Positions 17,217 to 25,240 of a stretch of 40,468 bases of DNA are shown piece after piece; position 1 is the stretch's first letter, and each line of letters starts with the position of its first letter. Origin of the DNA: Candidatus Kuenenia stuttgartensis. Its GTDB lineage: Bacteria > Pseudomonadota > Alphaproteobacteria > SMXS01. The notes under the pieces are model-generated. The model had not been told where the DNA came from. It did no database searches and was given only the letters and a program-made list of their open reading frames with translations. The DNA is taken from the NCBI GenBank assembly GCA_943329845.2, contig CALQFM020000034.1, forward strand, positions 1 to 40,468, written 5' to 3'. A program made the position numbers and the translations under genes.

Positions 17217-18587
17217 CTAAGCCACCACCACCGTCTTGATGTTGGTGAACTCTCGGATGCCGAAGATGCCGAGCTCGCGGCCATAGCCGCTTTCCTTGAC
17301 GCCGCCGAACGGCAGGCGCGGGTCGGACTTGACGAAGTCGTTGACGAAGCAGACGCCGGCGTCGAAGTGGTCGCGGGCAATGCGCTCGCCGCGCTTGCGG
17401 TCGCCAGTGAACACCGCCGCGCCCAGGCCGTAGGGCGTGTCGTTGGCGATCTTCAGCGCCTGCTCCTCGTTCGAGGCGCGGATGATCGACGCGACCGGGC
17501 CGAACAGCTCCTCGTCGAAGGCGGGCATGCCCTTCTCGACGCCGTCCAGAATGGTGGCCGGATAGAACGCGCCGGGCTCGTTGGGAATGGCGCCGCCGAG
17601 GATGTTGCGGGCGCCTTCCTTCAGGCTGCGCTCCACCTGGTCGTGCAGCTCGTCGCGCAAATCGGCGCGGGCGAGCGCGCCCAGCGCCACCGATTCATCC
17701 ATGGGGTCGCCCATCTTGCGGGCGAGCAGCCGCTCGGCCAGTTTGTCCTCGAATTTCTTGGCGATGCTGTCGATCACGATGAACCGCTTGGCGGCGATGC
17801 AGGCCTGGCCCGTGTTGAACAGCCGGCTGGCGGCGCCGGCCTCGGCGGCCTTGTCCAGGTCGGCGTCCTCCAGCACCACGAAGGGATCGCTGCCGCCCAG
17901 CTCGAGCACGCTCTTCTTCAGGCACGCGCCGGCCGTCGCGGCGATGGCCCGGCCGGCGGCGTTGGAGCCGGTCAGGGTCACGGCGCGCACCGCGTCATGC
18001 CTGATCACGCCCTCTACCATGCCGCTGGGGATCAGCAGGGTCTGGAACACGCCGTCCGGCAGGCCCGCCTCGCGCAGCGCCTCCTCCAGCGCCAGCGCCG
18101 AACCGGGGACGTTGGAGGCGTGCTTCAGCAGCGCCGCGTTGCCGGCCAGCAGGCTGGGGATGGCAAAGCGCAGCACCTGCCAGAACGGGAAGTTCCACGG
18201 CATCACCGCCAGCACCACGCCCAGCGGCCGGAACGCCACGAACGCCTTGTGCGCCTCGGTCTTGACGATGTCGTCGGCCAGGTATGCCGGGCCATGCTCG
18301 GCATAGTAGCGGCACGCCCAGGCGCATTTCTCGACCTCGGCGCGGGCTTCCTTGATCGGCTTGCCCATCTCCGCGGTCATCAGCCTTGCATAGCGTTCCT
18401 TGTTGGCTTCCAGCACGGAGGCGAGACGCGGCAGGAGCGCGGCGCGATCCTCGATGGATGTCGTGGACCAGCCCGCGAAAGCCTTGCCAGCGCTGGCGAC
18501 CTTCTGGGCCACCTCGCCGGCGGTGTGCTGCTGGTAAGTGGCAATGACGTCGCCAGTGGCCGGGTTGATCGCCTGCATCACGCTCAT
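17217..18587 (-). CDS. NAD(P)-dependent succinate-semialdehyde-type aldehyde dehydrogenase
   Basis: 456-residue aldehyde dehydrogenase. MSVMQAINPATGDVIATYQQ opens the protein, and the motifs VMPWNFPFWQVLRFAIPSLL, LTGSNAAGRAIA, LELGGSDPFVVLEDADLD (general-base glutamate) and NTGQACIAAKRFIV (catalytic cysteine) are intact. KSDPRLPFGGVKESGYGREL closes it. This combination and the short form fit the succinate semialdehyde dehydrogenase (YneI/Sad-like) branch. The start has AAGGAGCC upstream. It begins 19 bases after the methyltransferase gene, so MBL hydrolase, methyltransferase and this enzyme may form one operon. The palindromic repeat at its 3' end may stop or process the message. Confidence 0.9.
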   Translation of the reverse strand: MSVMQAINPATGDVIATYQQHTAGEVAQKVASAGKAFAGWSTTSIEDRAALLPRLASVLEANKERYARLMTAEMGKPIKEARAEVEKCAWACRYYAEHGPAYLADDIVKTEAHKAFVAFRPLGVVLAVMPWNFPFWQVLRFAIPSLLAGNAALLKHASNVPGSALALEEALREAGLPDGVFQTLLIPSGMVEGVIRHDAVRAVTLTGSNAAGRAIAATAGACLKKSVLELGGSDPFVVLEDADLDKAAEAGAASRLFNTGQACIAAKRFIVIDSIAKKFEDKLAERLLARKMGDPMDESVALGALARADLRDELHDQVERSLKEGARNILGGAIPNEPGAFYPATILDGVEKGMPAFDEELFGPVASIIRASNEEQALKIANDTPYGLGAAVFTGDRKRGERIARDHFDAGVCFVNDFVKSDPRLPFGGVKESGYGRELGIFGIREFTNIKTVVVA

Positions 18588-18606
18588 GGCTGGCTCCTTG
18601 GAAGGT

Positions 18607-19731
18607 CTAGTCTTTCACGCGCTCGAGCGGCGTGGTCCACAGATAGATAGTCCGTTCGCGCTTGTATGCACCGCCCGGCGTCACCTTGACAACGGTCTGG
18701 TGGCGGATGCCGGGGATGTCGAAGTCGTGGCTGACGATGCGCGATCCCGGCTTCATCCGGTCGAACTGGGGCAGCAGCTTGGCGTTCATGGTCGGGCTGA
18801 GATAGAGCGTCACCACGTCGGCCTGGCTCAGATCGGCCTCGAACAGATTGCCTTCGCGCACCTCGATCTTCTTCGACAATCCCAGCGACTTGATCTTGCT
18901 GCGCGAATCCTCGACCAGCCGGTGGTCGATCTCGTAGCCGACGGCCTTGGCGCCGTATTTCTGCGCGGCGGCGATCAGGATGCGGCCGTCGCCCGATCCC
19001 AGATCGTAGACCGTCTCGTGCGGCATGACCCGCGCCATCACCAGCATCTCCTCGGCCACGATCTCGGGCGTGGGCACGAAGTTGATGCCGGCGGTACTCG
19101 GCCGGTCCACGGCGGTCGCGCCCGTGCCGGTCTTCAGCGGCGTGGTGTAGACATAGATCAGGTGCTCGCGGCCGCCTTCCACCTCCGGCGCGAAGCGGAT
19201 CAGCTTCTCGGGCATGTAGTCGCCCAGGCCGTAGTCGTGGCTGACGATCCGCGCGCCGGCTTTGAGCTTTTCCAGCTGGGGCAGCAGCTTGCGGTTGAGA
19301 TCGCGGCTCAGCGACAGGGTGATGACGTCGGCGTCCTGCAGGTCCAGCGTGAGGATGTCGCGGCGCAGGAACGTCACCTTGCTCGCCAGCCCGGCCTCCT
19401 TCGCCGCCTTGCGCGACTGCTCGACCAGCTTGGGGTCCAGCTCGAAGCCCTCGGCCTTCACCCCATAGGTCAGCGCCGCCTTGATGACGATGCGGCCGTC
19501 GCCGGAGCCGAGATCGTAGAGCAGGTCGCGGCGCTTCAGCTTGGCCGCCTCCAGCATGCGCTCGACCACGATCATCGGCGTCGGCGCATAGGGGATGTCC
19601 GGCTGCTTGAAGGTTTCCGACGTCTCGGGCGGATTGTCATCCCGGTATTCGCGCCAGCCGCTCCAGCCGAAGAAGCCGATGGCCGCCAGCGCGAGCACGA
19701 CGAAGATGCCGCGCGACACCACGCGGTTCAT
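18607..19731 (-). CDS. Membrane-anchored protein with two tandem SAM methyltransferase domains
   Basis: 374 residues. An N-terminal hydrophobic segment (GIFVVLALAAIGFFGWSGW, residues 8-26) is followed by two copies of one class I methyltransferase domain. YDLGSGDGR, the SAM-binding motif I, occurs at residues 72-80 and again at 242-250, exactly 170 residues apart. Each copy then has a GFELD/GYEID acidic strand, an LLPQ segment and RIVSHD. The motifs resemble the family that includes the lysine methyltransferases of ATP synthase c-subunit (FAM173/ATPSCKMT). Both motif I copies look intact. The MBL hydrolase gene is 40 bases upstream and the aldehyde dehydrogenase 19 bases downstream. Target unknown. 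Confidence 0.85.
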   Translation of the reverse strand: MNRVVSRGIFVVLALAAIGFFGWSGWREYRDDNPPETSETFKQPDIPYAPTPMIVVERMLEAAKLKRRDLLYDLGSGDGRIVIKAALTYGVKAEGFELDPKLVEQSRKAAKEAGLASKVTFLRRDILTLDLQDADVITLSLSRDLNRKLLPQLEKLKAGARIVSHDYGLGDYMPEKLIRFAPEVEGGREHLIYVYTTPLKTGTGATAVDRPSTAGINFVPTPEIVAEEMLVMARVMPHETVYDLGSGDGRILIAAAQKYGAKAVGYEIDHRLVEDSRSKIKSLGLSKKIEVREGNLFEADLSQADVVTLYLSPTMNAKLLPQFDRMKPGSRIVSHDFDIPGIRHQTVVKVTPGGAYKRERTIYLWTTPLERVKD

Positions 19732-19771
19732 GGCCTCTGTCCCCGTTCTGGCGTGCTGTTCCGGAAGGGTC

Positions 19772-20668
19772 CTACTCCTCGACGTTCAGCCGGTATGTGT
19801 CGCCGTCGCGCACCAGGCGCCCGGCGGTCGGGCTGGCGAAATGGGTGCCGATGATCAGGGTCGGCGTGTCGGCGTAACGCTCGAACACCTCGCGGCGGGT
19901 CCTGGTGGACTGGTTGGAATCGTAGTCGACCGCGGCGGCCCAGTCGGGGCGCGCGATCTGGCAGGGATGGTGCATGAAGTCGCCGGTGATCAGCGCCGTC
20001 TCGCCCCTGGATTCGATCAGCACGCTGACATGGCCCGGCGTGTGCCCGACCGTGGGGATCAGGCGCACGGTGTCGGACAGCACGTGGTCGGTGCCGACCA
20101 GGTCCACCAGCCCGGCCTCGAACACCGGCCGCACCGAATCGCCGAACACGGTGCCCGATTCCAGCATGTCCTTCTCGCCCGCCGGTTTGGCGTCGTCAGC
20201 GTCGGCTTCGGCCTTCCAGTAGGCGAACTCGTCGGCGCCCATCAGGTAGCGGGCGTTGGGGAAGGTCGGCACCCACCTGCCGTCCACCCACATGGTGTTC
20301 CAGCCCACATGGTCGATGTGCAGATGGGTGCACAGCACCGTGTCGATGCTCTCGCGGGGGAAGCCGGCCTTGGCCAGATCGTCGAGAAACGGCCCCTGCA
20401 TGTGGTTCCAGGCGTCGAACGCCCGGTCCTTGTCGTTGCCGACGCAGGTGTCGACCAGGATGCGCCTTCCGCCGGTTTCGACAATCAGCGCGTGGATGCT
20501 GGCCAGCATCTTCAGGTCGTGGGTGACGAAATGCGGCTGCAGCCATTTGATCGGCTCGATCGCCTCGCGGGTCGCGGCGGGGATCAGCCCACGCATGCCG
20601 GGCACCCGGTCAAGCTCGGGCACCTTGGTGACGGTGACGTCGCCCACCGTCCACTTCATGAATTCCAT
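19772..20668 (-). CDS. MBL-fold metallo-hydrolase
   Basis: 298-residue metallo-beta-lactamase-fold hydrolase. The zinc motif CTHLHIDHVG (HxHxDH) is near residue 111, followed by TVGHTPGHVSVLIES, LITGDFMHHP and the late histidine in LIIGTHFASPTAGRLV. It has no signal peptide, so it is probably cytoplasmic. The order resembles quorum-quenching lactonase or aryl-ester-type MBL proteins, but the substrate cannot be read. It heads the minus-strand group with the methyltransferase and aldehyde dehydrogenase. Its upstream side faces an integrase remnant. Confidence 0.88.
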   Translation of the reverse strand: MEFMKWTVGDVTVTKVPELDRVPGMRGLIPAATREAIEPIKWLQPHFVTHDLKMLASIHALIVETGGRRILVDTCVGNDKDRAFDAWNHMQGPFLDDLAKAGFPRESIDTVLCTHLHIDHVGWNTMWVDGRWVPTFPNARYLMGADEFAYWKAEADADDAKPAGEKDMLESGTVFGDSVRPVFEAGLVDLVGTDHVLSDTVRLIPTVGHTPGHVSVLIESRGETALITGDFMHHPCQIARPDWAAAVDYDSNQSTRTRREVFERYADTPTLIIGTHFASPTAGRLVRDGDTYRLNVEE

Positions 20669-20747
20669 CGATCCATCCCTTTCCGCCAGAAATTCCCGTT
20701 TGGAATCAACGGGAGGATGGGCGTCTTGGAACGCCCCGAATCAACAC

Positions 20748-20770
20748 TATGATACAATGGTGCGATACAA
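20748..20770 (+). promoter_or_regulatory. Likely -10 box with short direct repeats before the integrase remnant
   Basis: TATGAT (20748-20753) resembles a sigma-70 -10 box. The 7-mer GATACAA occurs at 20751-20757 and 20764-20770, 13 bases apart, ending at the ATG of the integrase fragment. No ribosome-binding site is visible, so the message would be nearly leaderless. Confidence 0.4.
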
Positions 20771-21350
20771 ATGCCCCGGATACCGTCCTACCTCGTGCAC
20801 AGCGCCAGCGGTGTTTTTTATCTGCAGTTGCGCCTGCCTGGTTGTTTCCGAGAGAGAAATCCCCATGTGCCGCCTCTCTTTCGTCGTTCGTTGCGGACAC
20901 GAGACAAACGAGCCGCATTGCGAGCGGCTCGTCGCTGGAGGGGCGCTCTGGACAGCCTAGCACACAAATACTTTGAGACTGCCGCCTCGTTCGCCAAGGC
21001 CATGGAACTGCTGTACCGCTACGAGGAGTTGGTGGCGCGGACGGTAAATTGGGCCCAGGTCGAAGAGGGCTTTCTCAGCGGGTTGGATGACGACGAGGAC
21101 GAGTTGCTGGAGCGCGCGCAACGCTACATGGCAGGACAGGCTGCAGCACGATGGAGAACGATGGAGCAGGTGGAGATGCCGGCGCCGCAATTGTCTTCTC
21201 AAGTCACGGCGGAGCCCACACCCCAATCGTCCGTCACCGTGAAGGTGCTGGTAGACAAGTTCCTGGCCCACAAGGCCTCAACCACCAAACAGTCGAGCCT
21301 AAAATCATATGAGAGCAAATGCCGCCGGTTCGATCGTGTGGTCACTCTCC
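20771..21350 (+). pseudogene. Phage-type integrase, N-terminal fragment
   Basis: The open frame begins MPRIPSYLVHSASGVFYLQL, which is the N-terminal DUF6538-like domain of a group of phage-type tyrosine recombinases. A helical linker follows, then the start of a core-binding domain (VKVLVDKFLAHKA, SLKSYESKCRRFDRVV). At about 21335-21370 it runs into sequence that is antisense to the neighbouring secreted-protein gene, and the frame continues there only as non-family sequence to 21853. The catalytic domain with R, HxxR and Y is absent. The fragment is more AT-rich than its flanks. It is a remnant of a mobile element whose remainder was deleted. Confidence 0.75.
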
Positions 21351-21784
21351 TCGGCGGTGGTCGTAGCCCCGATGTTACGCAGCTTGCCGTTCAGGTCGCA
21401 CAGATAGACCAGCGTGGTGCTCTCGAAGAGCTTGCCGATCTTGTCGGCCACCTCGTCGCTCACGCCCATGGCCTTCATCTGCGGCGACCGGCTCTCGACT
21501 TTCTCGTAGTTCATCGCCATGCGGTAGCCGTCGTCGCGGGTCGACAGCACCCGGAACGACACCTCGGCGACCTGGGTGGCGGTGACGGTCGGGCCGGGCT
21601 CGCCCTCCTTCTGGCGCGACTGGGTCACGTCGATGCGGTAGCGGATCATGGTGGTGGGCGGCGCGCGGAACTCCACCTTCAGGTCGCCGGGCCGGGCGGT
21701 CGGCTCGGCGACGATCGGCTGCGCGCCCGCCGCGCCCGGCAGCAGCAGGAGAACGATCGACAGCAGGGCCAGCCTTGCGCGCAT
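21305..21784 (-). pseudogene. Secreted hypothetical protein, 3' end replaced
   Basis: The protein starts MRARLALLSIVLLLLPGAAG and continues AQP, a clear signal peptide, followed by a periplasmic beta-rich-looking domain (MIRYRIDVTQSR, VAEVSFRVLSTRDDGYRMAM). I do not recognise the family. After residues NIGATTTAEE the sequence crosses the junction with the integrase fragment, and the last about 15 codons are read from the foreign DNA to a stop at 21305. The native C-terminus is therefore missing. It is divergent from the acyl-CoA synthetase gene, with its ATG at 21784. Whether the truncated product is still made is unknown. Confidence 0.65.
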
Positions 21785-21915
21785 GTGCCTGAATCCAAAG
21801 AAGCTCGCGTGCCGAACCCTATCGCGGTGTGGAGGCGGTGGATAGTGCCGTGATCCGTAGATTGAAGCGTCCGCGAGCCGTCGATAGAGTGGGCGCGGGG
21901 AAACGGGGTAGTAAC

Positions 21916-23481
21916 ATGACCGAACTGGCCGAAGTCCACCTGGGCACCACCGCGGGCGAGATCTCGCGCCGGGCCATCGAGCGCTACGGCGACCGCGAGG
22001 CGCTGGTGTGCGGCGACACGCGGCTGACCTACCGGCAGCTCGGCGACCGCATCAGCCAGATCATGCAGGCGCTGCAGGCGCGCGGGCTCAAGCGCGGCAT
22101 GGCGCTGTGCCAGCTCGGCTCCAACCGGCCCGAGACGCTGATGGTGCGCCTCGCCTGCACCCTGCTGGGCATCCGCTACACGGCGCTGCATCCGCTGGGC
22201 GCGGTCGAGGACCATGCGTTCATCATCGAGGACAGCGAGGCCGACGCGCTGGCCGTCGATCCCTACTATTCGGAGCGCGGCGCGGCGCTCGCCTCGCGCG
22301 CCTCCCGGCTGCAGCACGTGTTCGGCATCGGTGCGACCAATATCGGCGACGACCTGCTGGCGCGCGCCGACAGCTTTGAGCCCAGGAAATTGTGGGACGA
22401 GGCCGATCCCGCGGGCATCGTCGGCCTCGTCTATACCGGCGGCACCACCGGACGGCCCAAGGGCGTCATCCACCGCCACCGGGCGACGGTCAACGCCATC
22501 CTGATGATGCTGGCCGAATGGGAATGGCCGCGCGACATCCGCACGCTGGTGGTCACGCCGCTGTCCCACGCCGGCGGCTCCATGGTGGCGCCCAGCTTCG
22601 TCAAGGGCGGCACCGTCCATCTGCAGGAGGGCTTCGACCCGGACAAATTCCTCGACTGCGTGGTGCGCGAGAAGATCAGCGTCACCTGGCTGGTGCCGAC
22701 CATGCTCTACCGGCTGCTGGATCACCCGCGCATCCGCGAACTGGACCTGTCCAGCCTGAAGCTGGTGGTCTACGGCGCCTCGCCCATGTCGCCGACCCGG
22801 CTGAAGGAGGCGCTCGGCATCTTCGGCCCGGTGTTCCTGCAGCTCTACGCCCAGTCCGAGCTGCCGATGACGGTGACCACGCTCAACACCTGGGACCACG
22901 ATCCGAATCATCCGGAGCGGCTGGCGTCGTGTGGCTTCCCTGTGGCCAACGTGCAAGTAAAACTGCTCGACGAGGACGACGTCGAGGTGCCGCAGGGCGA
23001 GGTGGGTGAGATCTGCGTGCGCAGCCCGCTCGCCATGGACGGCTATTGGAAGCGGCCAGAGGAGACGGCGGCGACGCTGCGCAGCGGCTGGCTGCACACC
23101 GGCGACATGGCCCGCAAGGACGAGGAGGGCTACCTCTACATCGTCGACCGCAAGAAGGACATGATCATCTCCGGCGGCTTCAACGTGTACCCGAAGGAGG
23201 TCGAGGACGTGCTGACCCACCATCCGGGCGTGGCGCAGGCCGCCGTCATCGGCGTGCCCGACGACAAGTGGGGCGAGGCGGTCACCGCCGTCATCGTCCG
23301 CAAGAACGGCGCCACCGTCACCGCCGAGGAGCTGATCGCGCTGGTGAAGGAGAAGAAGGGCTCGGTGCAGGCGCCCAAGAAGATCGAATTCGCCGATTCG
23401 ATCCCGGTGACCGCCATCGGCAAGCCCGACAAGAAGGTGCTGCGCGCCCGCTTCTGGGGCGAAGGCCGCCAGGTGAACTAG
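21916..23481 (+). CDS. AMP-forming acyl-CoA synthetase
   Basis: 521-residue member of the ANL adenylating family, activating a carboxylic acid with ATP and CoA. LVYTGGTTGRPKGVIHRH is the phosphate-binding loop (A3). LYAQSELPMTVT corresponds to the A5 region, GWLHTGDMARKDEEGYLYIVDRKKDM to A7/A8, and IPVTAIGKPDKKVLR holds the A10 lysine. The ATG at 21916 gives MTELAEVHLGTT. The open frame before it starts inside the divergent gene's leader. It is followed after 9 bases by a DUF35 protein and then by a thiolase, so it probably feeds a beta-oxidation-like or side-chain-removal pathway. The substrate is unknown; fatty, steroid or aromatic acids are all possible. Confidence 0.92.
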   Translation: MTELAEVHLGTTAGEISRRAIERYGDREALVCGDTRLTYRQLGDRISQIMQALQARGLKRGMALCQLGSNRPETLMVRLACTLLGIRYTALHPLGAVEDHAFIIEDSEADALAVDPYYSERGAALASRASRLQHVFGIGATNIGDDLLARADSFEPRKLWDEADPAGIVGLVYTGGTTGRPKGVIHRHRATVNAILMMLAEWEWPRDIRTLVVTPLSHAGGSMVAPSFVKGGTVHLQEGFDPDKFLDCVVREKISVTWLVPTMLYRLLDHPRIRELDLSSLKLVVYGASPMSPTRLKEALGIFGPVFLQLYAQSELPMTVTTLNTWDHDPNHPERLASCGFPVANVQVKLLDEDDVEVPQGEVGEICVRSPLAMDGYWKRPEETAATLRSGWLHTGDMARKDEEGYLYIVDRKKDMIISGGFNVYPKEVEDVLTHHPGVAQAAVIGVPDDKWGEAVTAVIVRKNGATVTAEELIALVKEKKGSVQAPKKIEFADSIPVTAIGKPDKKVLRARFWGEGRQVN

Positions 23482-23490
23482 GAGAATTCC

Positions 23491-23919
23491 ATGTCAGATA
23501 CCGCGCTTGCCAACCCGCCCACCATCGTGCCGTTCCTGAAGTTCGGCGCCGACGGCGCGCCCTATCTCGAAGGCCAGCAATGCGCCGACTGCGGCGAAAT
23601 CTACACCACCGAGCGCATAGCCTGCTCGAAGTGCTTCTCGCGCAAGCCGTTCAAGGCGGTGAAACTACCGACCACCGGCGAGCTCTACACCTTCTCGATC
23701 GTCCACCGCTCCTATCCGGGCATCAAGGTGCCGTTCGTGTCGGCCACCGTCGACCTCGACGGCGCCTGCTCGCTGAAGGGCACCCTCGTGGATGTGACGC
23801 CCGATCCCGACCACGTGAAGACCGGCATGAGGGTCGAGGTGGTGTTCCGCGAGCTGGAGCACAGGAACAAGGACGGCAGGACCTACGTGTCCTACTTCTT
23901 CGCGCCGAAGAAGGATTGA
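23491..23919 (+). CDS. DUF35 OB-fold protein with zinc ribbon
   Basis: 142 residues. The rubredoxin-like zinc ribbon CADCGEIYTTERIACSKC (four cysteines as CxxC...CxxC) is followed by an OB-fold part (GELYTFSIVHRSYPGIKVPF, VEVVFRELEHRNKDGR). Proteins of this family pair with SCP2-type thiolases or thiolase-like aldolases, as in steroid side-chain degradation (ChsH2/Ltp2) and in archaeal HMG-CoA synthesis. The thiolase gene downstream on the same strand fits this pairing. Start ATG at 23491, 9 bases after the synthetase stop. It is probably a CoA-substrate-channelling partner of the thiolase. Confidence 0.92.
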   Translation: MSDTALANPPTIVPFLKFGADGAPYLEGQQCADCGEIYTTERIACSKCFSRKPFKAVKLPTTGELYTFSIVHRSYPGIKVPFVSATVDLDGACSLKGTLVDVTPDPDHVKTGMRVEVVFRELEHRNKDGRTYVSYFFAPKKD

Positions 23920-23941
23920 GGATGGTGCGGGCGGAGGCAAA

Positions 23942-24058
23942 GCCCCTCACCCTAACCCTCTCCCAGAGGGAGAGGGAACAAGGTGTGCGCCATTTTTTCC
24001 CTCGCCCTCTGGGAGAGGGAGGGACCCGCGCCCGCAGGGCGTGGGAGGGTGAGGGGCG
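23942..24058. repeat. Palindromic intergenic repeat, copy 2
   Basis: Module A (23942-23976, GCCCCTCACCCTAACCC...) followed by module B (24001-24058, CTCGCCCTCTGGGAGAG...GGGTGAGGGGCG). The outer ends are inverted copies (GCCCCTCACCCT/AGGGTGAGGGGC), so the whole unit can fold on itself, with further palindromes inside (CCCTCTCCCAGAGGGAGAGG). It is the same pair of modules as at 17081-17213 but in the opposite order. It lies between the DUF35 and thiolase genes. Confidence 0.85.
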
Positions 24059-24094
24059 TTCCCTCCGCAACACAATTCCACAAGGAGACCAGAC

Positions 24095-25240
24095 ATGAGC
24101 GAAGACGTTTACGTACTCGGCGTGGACATGATCAAGTTCGGGCGCTTCCCGCACCGGACCATCGACGGCCTGGGCGCGGAAGCCGCGCTGCTGGCGCTCG
24201 ACGACGCCGGGCTCGGCATCAGGGACATGCAGGCGCTCTATCTGGGCAATGTGGGCCATGTCACCCAGTTCGTCGGCCAGAAGATCCTGCAGCAGATCGG
24301 CCAGACCGGCATTCCGGTGGTCAACTGCACCAACGCCTGCGCCTCGGGCGCCACCGCGTTCCGCGAAGCCTATCTGGCGGTGAAATCGGGCGAGTTCGAC
24401 CTGGTGCTGGCGGTCGGCGTCGAGCAGATGGGCAAGGGCCTGCTAGGCAACGCGGGTGGCGGCGATGACGGCATCCCGCGCGAGGGCCTGCTGGGCTCGC
24501 GGCTGATGCCCGCCCTGTTCGCCGAGGTCGGCATGGAGCATTCGCGGAAGTACGGCACGAAGCCCGAGCATTTCGCCAAGGTGTCGGTGAAGAACCACCA
24601 TCATTCGACGCTCAATCCCAAGGCCATGTATCAGATCGAGACGCCGCTCGAGGAGGTGATGGGCGCCGAGATGATCGCCTATCCCAACACCAAGCTGATG
24701 TGCTCGGTGAACGTCGACGGCTCGGCCGCCGCCGTCATCGCCTCGGCGAAAAAGGCCCGCGAGCTGGGCATGGGCCGCGCCGTGCGCGTCCGCGCCTCGG
24801 CGCTGACCAGCGATCGCTTCACCCAGCGCGACCTGACCCTGCCCGACTTCAACACCTGCACCCGCGACGCGGCGAAGATCGCATACGAGAAGGCCGGCAT
24901 CGGCCCGCAGGACATCAACCTGGTGGAGCTGCACGACTGCTTCGCCACCGCCGAGATCGTTCACTACGAGAATCTGGGTCTGTGCGGCGAGGGCGAAGCC
25001 GGCGCGTTCATCGACTCGGGCGCCACGTATCTGGGCGGCAAGGTGCCGGTCAACGTCTCGGGCGGCCTGCTGTCGAAGGGCCATCCGCTCGGCGCCACCG
25101 GCATCGCCAACATCTACGAGGTGGCGACCCACCTGCGCGGCGAGGCCGGCGCCCGCCAGGTCGAGGGCGCGCGGCTAGGCCTCACCCACGTGCTGGGCCT
25201 GGGTCAAGCCTGCGCGGTGCACGTGCTGGAGAAGGTGTAG
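24095..25240 (+). CDS. SCP2-type thiolase family protein
   Basis: 381-residue thiolase-fold enzyme. NACASGATAFREA contains the nucleophilic cysteine position, LHDCFATAEI is the HDCF motif typical of SCP2/lipid-transfer-protein thiolases, and GGLLSKGHPLGATG holds the catalytic histidine. The protein could cleave a 3-ketoacyl-CoA. With its DUF35 partner it could instead act as a retro-aldolase like Ltp2, although the conserved cysteine favours thiolase chemistry. An AGGAG-type site (AAGGAGACC) precedes the ATG at 24095. The 175-base gap to the DUF35 gene is filled mainly by a palindromic repeat. Its 3' end overlaps the convergent MFS gene by 59 bases. Confidence 0.9.
   Translation: MSEDVYVLGVDMIKFGRFPHRTIDGLGAEAALLALDDAGLGIRDMQALYLGNVGHVTQFVGQKILQQIGQTGIPVVNCTNACASGATAFREAYLAVKSGEFDLVLAVGVEQMGKGLLGNAGGGDDGIPREGLLGSRLMPALFAEVGMEHSRKYGTKPEHFAKVSVKNHHHSTLNPKAMYQIETPLEEVMGAEMIAYPNTKLMCSVNVDGSAAAVIASAKKARELGMGRAVRVRASALTSDRFTQRDLTLPDFNTCTRDAAKIAYEKAGIGPQDINLVELHDCFATAEIVHYENLGLCGEGEAGAFIDSGATYLGGKVPVNVSGGLLSKGHPLGATGIANIYEVATHLRGEAGARQVEGARLGLTHVLGLGQACAVHVLEKV

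Noticed and set aside
21679-23223. A 514-codon minus-strand frame opposite the acyl-CoA synthetase
   Set aside because: It is antisense to a clear ANL enzyme with all motifs; its composition is that of a shadow frame.
17081-24058. Palindromic repeats considered as a CRISPR array
   Set aside because: There are only two distant units, no regular spacers and no cas genes.
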